Below, piece after piece: positions 33,780 to 41,327 of a stretch of 64,000 nt of DNA; the stretch's first letter is position 1, and each line of letters opens with the position of its first letter. The notes under the pieces were generated by a model. The model worked only from the letters and a program-made list of their open reading frames with translations, was not told where the DNA came from and searched no databases. A program made the translations under genes and the position numbers. Origin of the DNA: Larkinella sp051857545 (GTDB taxonomy: Bacteria > Bacteroidota > Bacteroidia > Cytophagales > Spirosomataceae); contig NZ_JBPZHB010000011.1 of assembly GCF_051857545.1 (NCBI RefSeq), positions 124,001 to 188,000 of the forward strand, read 5' to 3'.

Positions 33780-35168
33780 ATGAGCACAGATTTACTACAA
33801 CTTCCAACTCGACATTTACTAGATAAAATCGGTGCGGGTAATCATAAACCTGGATCTGGTAGTGCAGCTGCTCTTAATGGAATTTTAAGCTCTGAACTAT
33901 TAAAGACTGTTATTGAACTTACGCTTGAAAGAGAAAAAACATATATACATTGTAAAACAGAGTTTGAAGCAATAAAAAACAAAATTATTAATATCATAGG
34001 GCCAAGATTAGAAGTATTGTTTGAAGAAGATTCTTTACAGTTTGATAAGACGATTCAAAAGAGAAAGGAACGAAACAAAGAGAGAAATCAAAAAATAAAA
34101 AACGATCTTCAGGAAGAATCACTGCAAGAACTGAAAAGATCAACGGAAATTCCGATTGAAATTGCAAATCTTTGTATCCAGCTCGCAAAATATTCCGTTG
34201 TAGTATTTGATAAAGGATTTAAATCAGCTAGGGGTGATTCAGGCGTAGCTTTAGGTAGTTCTCTTTCAGGTCTTTCAGGCTGTATTGCTATCATAAGCCT
34301 AAATCTACAATCGTTCCCAAAAAATGCTTGGACTAATTCAATTGAAATTCAAAAAAAGGAGCTAAAGAATGAGTTTAATAATCTCAGCAAAGAGAATGTT
34401 AGATTAATGGATACCCTTGATGAGGAAGCAGATATAAAGGGGGATTTTCTAGTAGAATTTACTGAAATTAGGAAATCACTATTTGGAAAATCTAATGTTT
34501 CCCACACTGATATTGAAAATTTAGCAAGACGAATTCAAAATGCATTATGGGGTTATAAAGAACTAATATGGAGTGTTAACCCTCCAGATAATCTACTTGG
34601 CGTGCTGAAACCACAAAAAGTTATAGAGTTATTAAGATATGCATTTCACAAAGTACATACCTTAGGAGTTAATGAACAGGGTGAAGAAATCGCTGGCATA
34701 ATTAATAACGAGGATTATACTATTACAATCTCAGATATGTATAAGCCAGATGTTATTAAATTCACTACGGCTCATGAGCTTGGACATGCCTTGCTACATG
34801 ACAAAATAGAACTTCACCGTGATTTACCATTAGATGGGTCGGACATAGAACGATATAGACCAATTGAAGAAATACAAGCAGATAAATTTGCAGCTGTATT
34901 TTTGATGCCCAAAAAGATAGTAGTCCAACTGTTTTATGAACGATTTCAAATTAAGAGGTTTACGATTAATGAGAACACTGCACGTTTACTTGATAGTACG
35001 GCTCATGAACTTCGCAAGAAGGTTAAAAACAAACGTGACCTTTCTCGAATGATTGCAAAGTGTGGATATTATAATTCTAGACCTTTTGATTCATTGTCAA
35101 AAATTCTTCAAGTTTCAATCGAAGCAATGGCTATTAGATTAGAGGAGCTAGAATTAATAGAATATTAA
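33780..35168 (+). CDS. Cyclodeaminase-like domain fused to ImmA/IrrE-type metallopeptidase
   Basis: 462 residues. Residues of about 8-215 resemble the helical cyclodeaminase/cyclohydrolase fold (FTCD C-terminal type): LLDKIGAGNHKPGSGSAAAL matches the Gly/Ser-rich opening loop of that family, and ARGDSGVALGSSLSG comes later. A spacer of about 85 residues follows. The C-terminal part is an ImmA/IrrE (DUF955) zinc peptidase with FTTAHELGHALLH (His332, Glu333, His336) and EEIQADKFAAVFLMP, whose Glu364 is the likely third ligand. A C-terminal helical region of about 70 residues follows. ImmA-type peptidases cleave repressors in phage, transposon or stress regulation. Base composition is strikingly AT-rich (about one third G+C by eye), so transfer is likely. 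I know no described system of this architecture. Confidence 0.8.
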   Translation: MSTDLLQLPTRHLLDKIGAGNHKPGSGSAAALNGILSSELLKTVIELTLEREKTYIHCKTEFEAIKNKIINIIGPRLEVLFEEDSLQFDKTIQKRKERNKERNQKIKNDLQEESLQELKRSTEIPIEIANLCIQLAKYSVVVFDKGFKSARGDSGVALGSSLSGLSGCIAIISLNLQSFPKNAWTNSIEIQKKELKNEFNNLSKENVRLMDTLDEEADIKGDFLVEFTEIRKSLFGKSNVSHTDIENLARRIQNALWGYKELIWSVNPPDNLLGVLKPQKVIELLRYAFHKVHTLGVNEQGEEIAGIINNEDYTITISDMYKPDVIKFTTAHELGHALLHDKIELHRDLPLDGSDIERYRPIEEIQADKFAAVFLMPKKIVVQLFYERFQIKRFTINENTARLLDSTAHELRKKVKNKRDLSRMIAKCGYYNSRPFDSLSKILQVSIEAMAIRLEELELIEY

Positions 35169-35380
35169 TTCTAGAGAGACCCTTTGTCACTTGCGTTTCT
35201 ATTCAAAGACTTTCTGTCCCTAACCAGTAATTGACCAATCTCCCCATTAAAACCGGCGGCTTCGGGCCAGAGACCGTATCGATGTAGTCCCAACGTACCA
35301 CACGCAAGCAAAAACAGCATGCTACCGCCGTGGTGTAAGATTGCGGTAAGCTTATGGTAGCGAAACGTGTATTTTTTGGT

Positions 35381-35388
35381 TATTTTTG
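35381..35388 (+). promoter_or_regulatory. Bacteroidota -7 box for the zeta-like pair
   Basis: TATTTTTG matches TAnnTTTG, 18 bases before the ATG at 35407. It implies a very short leader carrying the AAAAGGAATAAAG ribosome-binding region. It also argues against a TTG start at 35386, which would lie inside the box. Confidence 0.45.
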
Positions 35389-35406
35389 CTGAAAAGGAAT
35401 AAAGAC

Positions 35407-35613
35407 ATGACCACCGACGTGCAGTATCAGACCGGAAAGATGGTCAAAGACCCGAGGGCCATGACCCCGCAGGAGCGGAGCCGCTGGCAAAAACAATGCG
35501 CTGAAAATGCGCGGGATTACCTGTTTTCCATTGGTCAGCCGCTGGTCTACAAGCGTCCGGACGGCCATGTGGTCGCTGAACACAAAGACGGCCGCATTCT
35601 GGTGATCCAATGA
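35407..35613 (+). CDS. Small protein, candidate antitoxin partner of the zeta-like kinase
   Basis: 68 residues from the ATG at 35407, preceded by a GGA ribosome-binding site about 9 bases upstream. Text such as TGKMVKDPRAMTPQERSRWQ and PDGHVVAEHKDGRILVIQ shows a helical N-terminal half and a short beta-rich C-terminus. I recognise no named family. Its stop overlaps the next start as ATGA (35610-35613), indicating translational coupling to the kinase. That layout, a short gene coupled to a downstream toxin-like kinase, is the usual one for toxin-antitoxin pairs, so an antitoxin role is a reasonable guess and nothing more. Confidence 0.7.
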   Translation: MTTDVQYQTGKMVKDPRAMTPQERSRWQKQCAENARDYLFSIGQPLVYKRPDGHVVAEHKDGRILVIQ

Positions 35614-36158
35614 CAATTTATCTGATCGCCGGCCCTCCCGGCATCGGCAAGAGTACCAACGCCCGGGAATTGATCCCGGAAGGCGTTCCAATCGTTGATC
35701 AGGATCTAGCTGCCTACCAATACAAAAAAAGAGGATTCACCGATTATCAGGACATTGCATCCCTGACAACCCATCAAAAAATCCGGGAATGCTTGTTTAA
35801 TAAGGAAGATTTCGCCCTGGAATTGAATTTAGGGTTTCCCTCGCATTACGCTTATCTAAAGTCGATTGCCAACTTCGACCGGTCGAACCAGGTAAACCTG
35901 TTGCTGTTTTTTACGGACGATCTTCATCTCTGTATCAACCGGGCGAAAGCCCGGTTTTTGAACGGTGGACACGAAGTTAAAACCGAGGTCATTGAAGAAA
36001 TGTATGTCAGTACCATGCCACTGTTTGAAGAGAATAAATCGCTGTTTCAGCAAGTGCGCCTGGTGGACGTTTCATATACAGAAATCATCGAACTGACCAG
36101 AGAAAGCAGCATTTTACCGGATTGGGTGATAAAAAATAATCTACAGATTTATTTATAA
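35610..36158 (+). CDS. Zeta-toxin-like P-loop kinase
   Basis: 182 residues. The N-terminus is a Walker A loop, AGPPGIGKSTNARELIP, followed by IVDQDLAAYQYKK, where zeta-toxin relatives place the catalytic Asp. ELNLGFPSHYAY and a later Arg-rich segment, INRAKARFLNGGHEV, resemble the substrate- and lid regions of zeta toxins. Zeta proteins phosphorylate UDP-N-acetylglucosamine-type sugars and block cell-wall synthesis. Related small kinases of Bacteroidota are annotated zeta toxin family or AAA family ATPase without a proven activity. The gene is translationally coupled to its upstream neighbour. It ends near the helix-turn-helix gene at 36264. Confidence 0.78.
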   Translation: MTIYLIAGPPGIGKSTNARELIPEGVPIVDQDLAAYQYKKRGFTDYQDIASLTTHQKIRECLFNKEDFALELNLGFPSHYAYLKSIANFDRSNQVNLLLFFTDDLHLCINRAKARFLNGGHEVKTEVIEEMYVSTMPLFEENKSLFQQVRLVDVSYTEIIELTRESSILPDWVIKNNLQIYL

Positions 36159-36263
36159 TCGAGACCCAGAATATAGCTCTTTTTGGTTGTTGCTTCTGCT
36201 TGCGTGGTTGCGGGACAAAAGGCCGATGATGAGGCCTAAATCGCCCCTTTACAATACACTGAG

Positions 36264-36527
36264 ATGGAAAAAACGAAAATTGATCTCACTGCGGAACTGG
36301 AAGAAATCAAGCGAGGCCAGCAACAAACGCTGGATTTTCTGAAATCGCACGGCCAGGAACTGGATCTGGGCGAATGGCTGTCGGTGCGGGACTACGCCAA
36401 AAAATACGGTGTTTCGATTCAGGTGGTGGTCAACTGGATCAACCGGGGCATTATTCCGGCTGACTGCGTTGAAGACCTGCCGATGTTCAACAACATTCGC
36501 ATGGTTCGGGACAAGATGTATAAATGA
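36264..36527 (+). CDS. Small helix-turn-helix protein, excisionase/MerR-like fold
   Basis: 87 residues. The N-terminal part (LTAELEEIKRGQQQTLDFLK) is a coiled helix. The C-terminal half has a winged-helix-like DNA-binding pattern, LSVRDYAKKYGVSIQVVVNW followed by INRGIIPADCVEDLP, as in excisionase- and MerR-like domains that read a short DNA site. The role is unknown. It lies 11 bases upstream of the antitoxin remnant and may have been the regulator or co-partner of that module. G+C is close to the chromosomal average, unlike the AT-rich gene at 33780. Confidence 0.75.
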   Translation: MEKTKIDLTAELEEIKRGQQQTLDFLKSHGQELDLGEWLSVRDYAKKYGVSIQVVVNWINRGIIPADCVEDLPMFNNIRMVRDKMYK

Positions 36528-36538
36528 GAAGCCACCCT

Positions 36539-36731
36539 ATGAAAACGAAAAATAATACCCTCACCACGCTCGAACAGTTCAAGAACCAGCATTACGGCGA
36601 ACGGGGCAGTGTGAAGCGGGAAGAATTGGAAGCGGGCTATGAAAACTTCAAAAGAAGTTCGCTTTTCAACCCTTCAAAAAATCGTTGAACGTGGTTTAGA
36701 TGGGTATTTGGAGCTTTCAATCAAACTTTAG
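36539..36731 (+). pseudogene. HigA-type XRE antitoxin with deleted DNA-binding core and frameshift
   Basis: The reading frame starting at 36539 gives 49 residues: LTTLEQFKNQHYGERGS then KREELEAGYENFK, the opening of the Bacteroidota HigA antitoxins (about 100 residues when whole), followed by an unrelated tail and a stop at 36688. One base over, from 36651, the frame continues KEVRFSTLQKIVERGLDGYL ending LSIKL and a stop at 36731, the normal HigA C-terminus. The roughly 40 residues of helix-turn-helix that should lie between these are missing, and the junction shifts frame. The protein cannot bind DNA as HigA does. No HigB toxin gene was found beside it, so the toxin may have been lost as well. 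Confidence 0.85.
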
Positions 36732-36733
36732 AG

Positions 36734-36778
36734 CCGTTTCTGCTTTCTTCAGCAAGCGCAGAAAGAAGGCAGAAACGA
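36734..36778. terminator. Imperfect inverted repeat, possible bidirectional terminator
   Basis: CCGTTTCTGCTTTCTTC pairs imperfectly with GAAAGAAGGCAGAAACG around a short centre. It lies between the antitoxin remnant and the converging DJ-1-family gene. Confidence 0.4.
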
Positions 36779-36798
36779 CACGGCTTCAAATTCGGCTT

Positions 36799-37368
36799 TT
36801 ACTCTTCCACGAGTTCCTCTTTTTTGAGACAGGCAAAGACTTCGCGGTAGAACTCGGGGTGTGATTGCCAGGTCTGTGCGGTTACCATGTTCCGGTCGCG
36901 GACGGCCTGTTGGGTCGAATAGGTGCCACCACCCATCTCAATTTCGGTCCGCACATGTTCGTAAGCGGTTAGATTCCGGTTGTTCGCCAAACCGGCGGTG
37001 ACCAGAATCTGGATGCCGTGGCAGATGGCAAAGACCCATTTGCACTGCCGGTCAAACGCCCGGACAACCTCCAGCAGCCCGGCATGGTTGCGCAGGTATT
37101 CGGGGGCGCGGCCACCCAGCAGCAGAATGGCGTCATAATCGTCGACCACCACCTCGTCGATCGTCAGGTCGGAAACCAGACAATAGCCGGGCCGCTCGAT
37201 GTAGGTATCCCAACCGGGTTCAAAATCGTGCATTACCAGGTTCAGCCGGCGTTTGATGGGCGCGGCAATCACCGCAATGTCGCCTTCTTCCTGAAAGCGG
37301 TGAACGGCATAGAGGGTCTCGTAACTTTCGCCACCATCACCGGTGACAATCAGGATTTTGCGATTCAT
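36799..37368 (-). CDS. DJ-1/PfpI-family protein
   Basis: 189 residues. The N-terminal strand and loop read KILIVTGDGGESYETLYAVH, then DDYDAILLLGGRAPEYLRNH, with the nucleophile-elbow Cys in WVFAICHGIQIL (about residue 115), as in DJ-1/PfpI proteins. A short C-terminal part has MVTAQTWQSHPEFYREV. Members include proteases, glyoxalases, chaperone-like deglycases and isonitrile hydratases, so the specific activity is not assigned. The Glu usually required near residue 15-20 is present as GESYE. It converges on the remnant antitoxin and is followed at its start side by a repeat-filled region. Confidence 0.85.
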   Translation of the reverse strand: MNRKILIVTGDGGESYETLYAVHRFQEEGDIAVIAAPIKRRLNLVMHDFEPGWDTYIERPGYCLVSDLTIDEVVVDDYDAILLLGGRAPEYLRNHAGLLEVVRAFDRQCKWVFAICHGIQILVTAGLANNRNLTAYEHVRTEIEMGGGTYSTQQAVRDRNMVTAQTWQSHPEFYREVFACLKKEELVEE

Positions 37369-37848
37369 GGCGTAACGATTTTAAAACATGAGGTAATAAT
37401 AGAGCCATTTTACCCCGCTAAACCACCAAAAGCAAACAATCCAGCCGTCCTACCTATCCGTTAAAATCTGATTACGTTCCGGATAGTCCGCGCCCGCGAT
37501 TCGTAGGATTCAACAGAAGTCAACCTTTCAAAAAACCGTTCTTGTGGGTCGCGTAGCGACCAGATGTTTGTAGAAAAAGAAGGCATTTCTCCCCTTCCAG
37601 GATCGCGTAACGCGTAGCGATCCAGCAAAAAGCAAAGTCCGATCGCTATGCGACCCAAAAGGCCGAAACCCGGTAGGCATTAGGCTACAAACATTTCGTC
37701 GCTACGCGACTAAAAACCGGGCAGAGTGATCGGTATGGTATGTCAGCCAAAAAACCGCCGATCCGTCCTTTAAAAGCCCAAAAAACCGCAAACACTAACC
37801 AGCCGCCCGGTGTTGTATGGGTTCACCTCACGCTTGCCACCATACGCC
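37369..37848. repeat. Non-coding region with REP-like GCGTAGCGAC palindromes
   Basis: No gene is supported in these 480 bases. GGTCGCGTAGCGACC (37547-37561) is followed by AGATGTTTGTAG, GGATCGCGTAACGCGTAGCGATCC-type sequence occupies 37600-37623, and an inverted copy lies at 37681-37710 (CTACAAACAT then TTCGTCGCTACGCGAC). The words at 37564-37573 and 37685-37694 are reverse complements. This is a head-to-head pair of the REP-type family widespread in Spirosoma-like genomes. The rest appears featureless. Confidence 0.75.
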
Positions 37849-38049
37849 ATGAAATATGCGGTTTCCTACAACATCGAGCAATCCGTTTTTGAGCTTCGGG
37901 TCGACGACCACGCCCCCATCGTCTTCACCAACCACTTTCAGGTGATCGAATACCTGGAACAGGCCGGGCTGTCGGAACCCGACGGGGATTACGTCTATGA
38001 TCCCGTCGAAAAGGGTTTTACTTTTTCGGAAGCCTATGCGCTCGATTAA
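37849..38049 (+). CDS. Small protein of unknown function
   Basis: 66 residues from the ATG at 37849; the longer reading to 37810 adds a tail that is likely non-coding. The sequence has strand-helix text (KYAVSYNIEQSVFELRVDDH, then FTNHFQVIEYLEQAGL) and an acidic C-terminus (DPVEKGFTFSEAYALD). It resembles other small acidic Bacteroidota proteins of no known role. It lies 74 bases upstream of the histidine kinase gene and could belong to that transcript, though no functional link can be seen. Confidence 0.6.
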   Translation: MKYAVSYNIEQSVFELRVDDHAPIVFTNHFQVIEYLEQAGLSEPDGDYVYDPVEKGFTFSEAYALD

Positions 38050-38123
38050 ACACCGGTTATGAATAAATAAAGAACCAGTCATCTATATTTACGAATCAAT
38101 GCCTTGGCACAACCAACATCTGT

Positions 38124-40109
38124 ATGCTGGTCAAACGACTTTTGCTTGTAGTTTCGGTTCTGGTTCTATCGGAAACAAACGCTTTCGGACAGTCGCTAGC
38201 GGACACCTCGGCCATTCTGACGCAACTCAACCAGGCCGAGGCTATTGAAATGCAGCAGCCCGAAAAGGCCCTGCAGGACTACCGGGAAGCCCTGGCAGTC
38301 TCTCAGAAAACCGGCTACACCAAAGGATATTTTGAAAGTGTACGACTCATCACCTACCTGCTGGATGTGCTGGGTCGGCACGACGAATCGGAAAAACTGG
38401 CGACCGAAGCCCTGCAAAAAGCCCTGCGGGAGCCGTCCGAACAATACCGGAGTCAATGCCATTTTGCGCTGGCACAGTCGGCCAAGTGGCAGGGCAAAAA
38501 CAAGCAGGCCATTCAGCACCTCAAGCTGGCCGCACCCTACATGCTGGCCCATCAGAACCGGAAAAAGGCTGCGGTTCTGTACCAGAATCTGGGCCTGATC
38601 TACGAAGCCGAAAAGCTGTATCCGCAGGCCCTGAACTACTACAACCGGGCGATTCAATATGACCGGATTGCGAAAAGCACGAATCAGGAACTGGCGGTGG
38701 ACTACCACAGCCTGGCCTCTGTGTACGTCAAACAAAACCGGTTGAAGGAAGCGCTGGTGTATTACCGGAAAACAAAAGCCCTTCTCGACACGACCAAAGA
38801 CCTTTCGCTGCTGATCAATTTGTACAGCAACATCGCGAATCTGCACAACGAAGAAGCCCGGTACGACTCAGCCTTGTTTTACTACCAGAAAGCCCTGCGG
38901 CTGAATCGCCAGTCTAACAACCCCCTCCAGGAGTTGCATTTGCTGGCCGGTCAGGCGGCTACGTATAACGGCCTGAACCAGTTTGCAAAGGCAAAACCGC
39001 TGCTGGATCGGGCGCACGACATGGCGAAAACCAACCGGGTGGGCCTGTCGGAATTTCGAAACATCTACCGGGAATATGCGAATGCCAGCCACGGTTTAGG
39101 GGATTACAAAACCGCCTTTTCGTGGTATCAGCAGTATGTCAAAACCAACGATTCGTTGTCGACGCGGGAGGCCAAGGAACTGCTGGGCGAATACGAATTG
39201 AAACTCCGGCAGGCCGAAGCGGGGCAGCAACTGGCCGAAAAACAACGCCGGATCGAGCAACTGGAACAGGCGCAGCAACGTCAGAAGCTGTGGCTATTGG
39301 TGGCGGGGCTGGTAGGACTGAGCGTGGTGAGCGGTCTGGTGTTCGCCTACTTCTATATGCGCCAGCGTCGGCGTACGGCAGACAACGCCCTGCTGGCGGC
39401 CGAGCGCGCCCACGAACTCGCCGTGGTGCAGTCCGAATTGCAGGGGCAGCAGAAAGAACGGCTGCGGATTTCCAAAGAAATGCACGATGACCTCGGCGCA
39501 TCGCTGACGACGATCGGTTTGTTGAGCGAGGTGGTCAAAACGCGGATGAATGCCGCAACGCTCCCTGAAATTGCCAAAATTTCGGCAATTTCGGCCGACA
39601 TGGTGACGGCCATGAACGAAATTATCTGGTCGCTGAACACCAAAAACGACAGTCTCAACGGACTGATTGCCTACACCCGGGCCTTCGCCAGCGAGTTCAT
39701 CGAAGATACGGATTTGCGCCTGCGGACGCAGGTAAGCGAGTCGCCCCGGGAGATTGCCATGCGGGGGGTAGACCGGCGGAATGTGTTTCTAACCGTAAAA
39801 GAAGCCCTTCATAATGTGGTGAAACACGCGCAGGCCACGCAGGTCTGGCTCACGATCCGGCCCGAAGCCGACCGGCTGGTGATTGAAGTCGCCGACGATG
39901 GTCACGGTTTTGCCCCGCATGAACGAAGCCGGTTCCGGAACGGATTGGGGAATATGAAAAACCGCATGGGCGAATCGGGCGGCACCTGTGACATTTCTTC
40001 CTCGCCGACGGGTACCCGTGTGACCATCACATATCCCTACCCGACGGCCAAAAATACTGCAAATGCAGTATGGCAGAAAACCCAAAAAAGCGCCAATATT
40101 GCCGGATGA
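38124..40109 (+). CDS. TPR-sensor histidine kinase (HisKA_3/NarX-type)
   Basis: 661 residues with a signal-like N-terminus (LLLVVSVLVLSETNAFGQ). TPR repeats fill about 30-340 (LYQNLGLIYEAEKLYPQALN and related units), placing a protein-binding sensor in the periplasm. One membrane helix follows at about 390-412 (LWLLVAGLVGLSVVSGLVF), then a short coiled segment. The kinase has KEMHDDLGASL with phospho-acceptor His454 (HisKA_3 type), KEALHNVVKHA for the N box, and a G-box-like DDGHGF. It overlaps the response-regulator gene by ATGA at 40106-40109, a clear two-component pair. The signal is unknown, but TPR sensors of this kind usually monitor envelope or nutrient proteins. Confidence 0.93.
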   Translation: MLVKRLLLVVSVLVLSETNAFGQSLADTSAILTQLNQAEAIEMQQPEKALQDYREALAVSQKTGYTKGYFESVRLITYLLDVLGRHDESEKLATEALQKALREPSEQYRSQCHFALAQSAKWQGKNKQAIQHLKLAAPYMLAHQNRKKAAVLYQNLGLIYEAEKLYPQALNYYNRAIQYDRIAKSTNQELAVDYHSLASVYVKQNRLKEALVYYRKTKALLDTTKDLSLLINLYSNIANLHNEEARYDSALFYYQKALRLNRQSNNPLQELHLLAGQAATYNGLNQFAKAKPLLDRAHDMAKTNRVGLSEFRNIYREYANASHGLGDYKTAFSWYQQYVKTNDSLSTREAKELLGEYELKLRQAEAGQQLAEKQRRIEQLEQAQQRQKLWLLVAGLVGLSVVSGLVFAYFYMRQRRRTADNALLAAERAHELAVVQSELQGQQKERLRISKEMHDDLGASLTTIGLLSEVVKTRMNAATLPEIAKISAISADMVTAMNEIIWSLNTKNDSLNGLIAYTRAFASEFIEDTDLRLRTQVSESPREIAMRGVDRRNVFLTVKEALHNVVKHAQATQVWLTIRPEADRLVIEVADDGHGFAPHERSRFRNGLGNMKNRMGESGGTCDISSSPTGTRVTITYPYPTAKNTANAVWQKTQKSANIAG

Positions 40110-40741
40110 ACACCCCCATCACCGTCGCCATTGTAGAAGACAAGGAACTGATCCGGCAGTCGCTGGCCATTCTGGTCGATGGTGCCGACGGTTTCGCCTG
40201 TCAGGCCACCTTTGAAACAGCCGAAGCGGCCCTAGATCATTTGCCGGGTCAGTGTGTCGATGTGGTGTTGATGGACATCGACCTGCCGGGCATGAACGGC
40301 ATCGACTGTGTGCGGCACCTGAAACAGCTCTGCCCGACCACCCAGTTCATGATGTGTACGATGTATGACGAAGACGAGACGGTTTTTGAAGCGCTCAAAG
40401 CGGGGGCGAATGCCTACATCCTCAAGCGCAGCCCGCCCCATAAACTCCTGGAAGCCATCACCGAACTGCACGAAGGCGGATCGCCCATGAGCAGCACCAT
40501 TGCCCGCAAAATTGCCAGTTCGTTTCACATTAGCCCAACAGCCCCCAACGAACTGGACGTTCTGACACCCCGCGAGCGGGAAATTCTGGATCGGCTGTCG
40601 AAAGGACACAGCCACAAGGAAGTGGCCACAGAGCTGTTTGTCAGCCCCACCACCGTCCGGAAACACATCTTCAACATCTACGAAAAACTCCAGGTCCACT
40701 CCAAAGTTGAAGCGGTCAACAAGTACCTGGGACGGAAATAA
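40106..40741 (+). CDS. NarL/FixJ-type response regulator, partner of the TPR kinase
   Basis: 211 residues from the ATG at 40106, which overlaps the kinase stop (ATGA). The receiver has VAIVEDKELI at the start, phospho-acceptor Asp57 in LMDIDLPGMNG, and the Lys in AYILKRSPP. The C-terminal LuxR helix-turn-helix reads LTPREREILDRLSKGHSHKE and SPTTVRKHIFNIYEKLQVHS. Unlike the regulator at 6345, all phosphorylation residues are kept, so it should be activated by its neighbour kinase. A palindromic promoter spacer lies 31 bases past its stop (see 40769-40799), a natural candidate target. Confidence 0.93.
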   Translation: MNTPITVAIVEDKELIRQSLAILVDGADGFACQATFETAEAALDHLPGQCVDVVLMDIDLPGMNGIDCVRHLKQLCPTTQFMMCTMYDEDETVFEALKAGANAYILKRSPPHKLLEAITELHEGGSPMSSTIARKIASSFHISPTAPNELDVLTPREREILDRLSKGHSHKEVATELFVSPTTVRKHIFNIYEKLQVHSKVEAVNKYLGRK

Positions 40742-40768
40742 AGCGTAAAAAATCATACAAATGCGGTA

Positions 40769-40799
40769 TTGTCGGCTCGGGAACGAGCCGATAGTTTTG
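40769..40799 (+). promoter_or_regulatory. Complete Bacteroidota promoter with palindromic spacer
   Basis: A -33 TTG (40769-40771) and a -7 TAGTTTTG (40792-40799, full TAnnTTTG match) are separated by 20 bases. The spacer (40772-40791) is an exact palindrome, TCGGCTCG with a GGAA centre. A second inverted repeat, GGTGATT with AATCACC (40804-40823), covers the predicted start point. The arrangement suggests binding by a dimeric regulator, possibly the one encoded immediately upstream. Confidence 0.6.
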
Positions 40800-40841
40800 C
40801 CCCGGTGATTGACGGTAATCACCCCAAAACAACGCACGATT

Positions 40842-41294
40842 ATGAAAACGCTCCTCCTGTTCCTTCTGGTAACACTGACTTTTACGGCCTGCAAAAAAGA
40901 CGATAACGAAGTCGCGCCCGCCAAACCGGCGGAAGCCGTGGCGGGTACATATAACCTGAAGTCGTTCTATTACGTTTCGGGAGACGACCGCATCAATCTG
41001 CCGACGCTGCCGTATACCCAGAACGGCCAGACCGTATCCGGCACCGCTAGCCTGACGCCCCAAACCACCGACGATCAGGTGACCCTCCGACTGACGCTGA
41101 AAATAACGGGCAGCGACGATCAGTCCATCGAGCTGAAAAATCTCACCGTGCAGCAAAACGGGTCGGGCTATGATCTAACCGCAGGAAACCAGACCATTGC
41201 CAGTTCCGACGGCAAAAAAATGAATCTGGCAATTTCCGAAACCGATCCGACCACGAAGGAAACATCCGAGCTCAAGTTCACGGCCGAAAAGTAA
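40842..41294 (+). CDS. Lipoprotein, lipocalin-like, unknown function
   Basis: 150 residues from the ATG at 40842, which begins a lipoprotein signal (LLVTLTFTACKKDD, Cys17). The mature part starts AGTYNLKSFYYVSGDD and continues as beta-strands (LTLKITGSDDQSIELKNLTV), which is the pattern of small Bacteroidota lipocalin-like lipoproteins. No ligand is known. It is the first of three small envelope genes (to 42302) behind a well-formed promoter, placed immediately downstream of a two-component pair. Confidence 0.8.
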   Translation: MKTLLLFLLVTLTFTACKKDDNEVAPAKPAEAVAGTYNLKSFYYVSGDDRINLPTLPYTQNGQTVSGTASLTPQTTDDQVTLRLTLKITGSDDQSIELKNLTVQQNGSGYDLTAGNQTIASSDGKKMNLAISETDPTTKETSELKFTAEK

Positions 41295-41327
41295 CCTCAC
41301 TTGTTCCACCCATTTAAGGATCTGATT

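Noticed and set aside
35386..35406. TTG start extending the small zeta-associated protein by seven residues
   Set aside because: The TTG lies in the -7 box; the ATG at 35407 has the ribosome-binding site.
37461..37658. 65-codon open frame in the repeat region
   Set aside because: It is built from REP-like palindromes (RYALRDPGRGE text repeats) and has no family.
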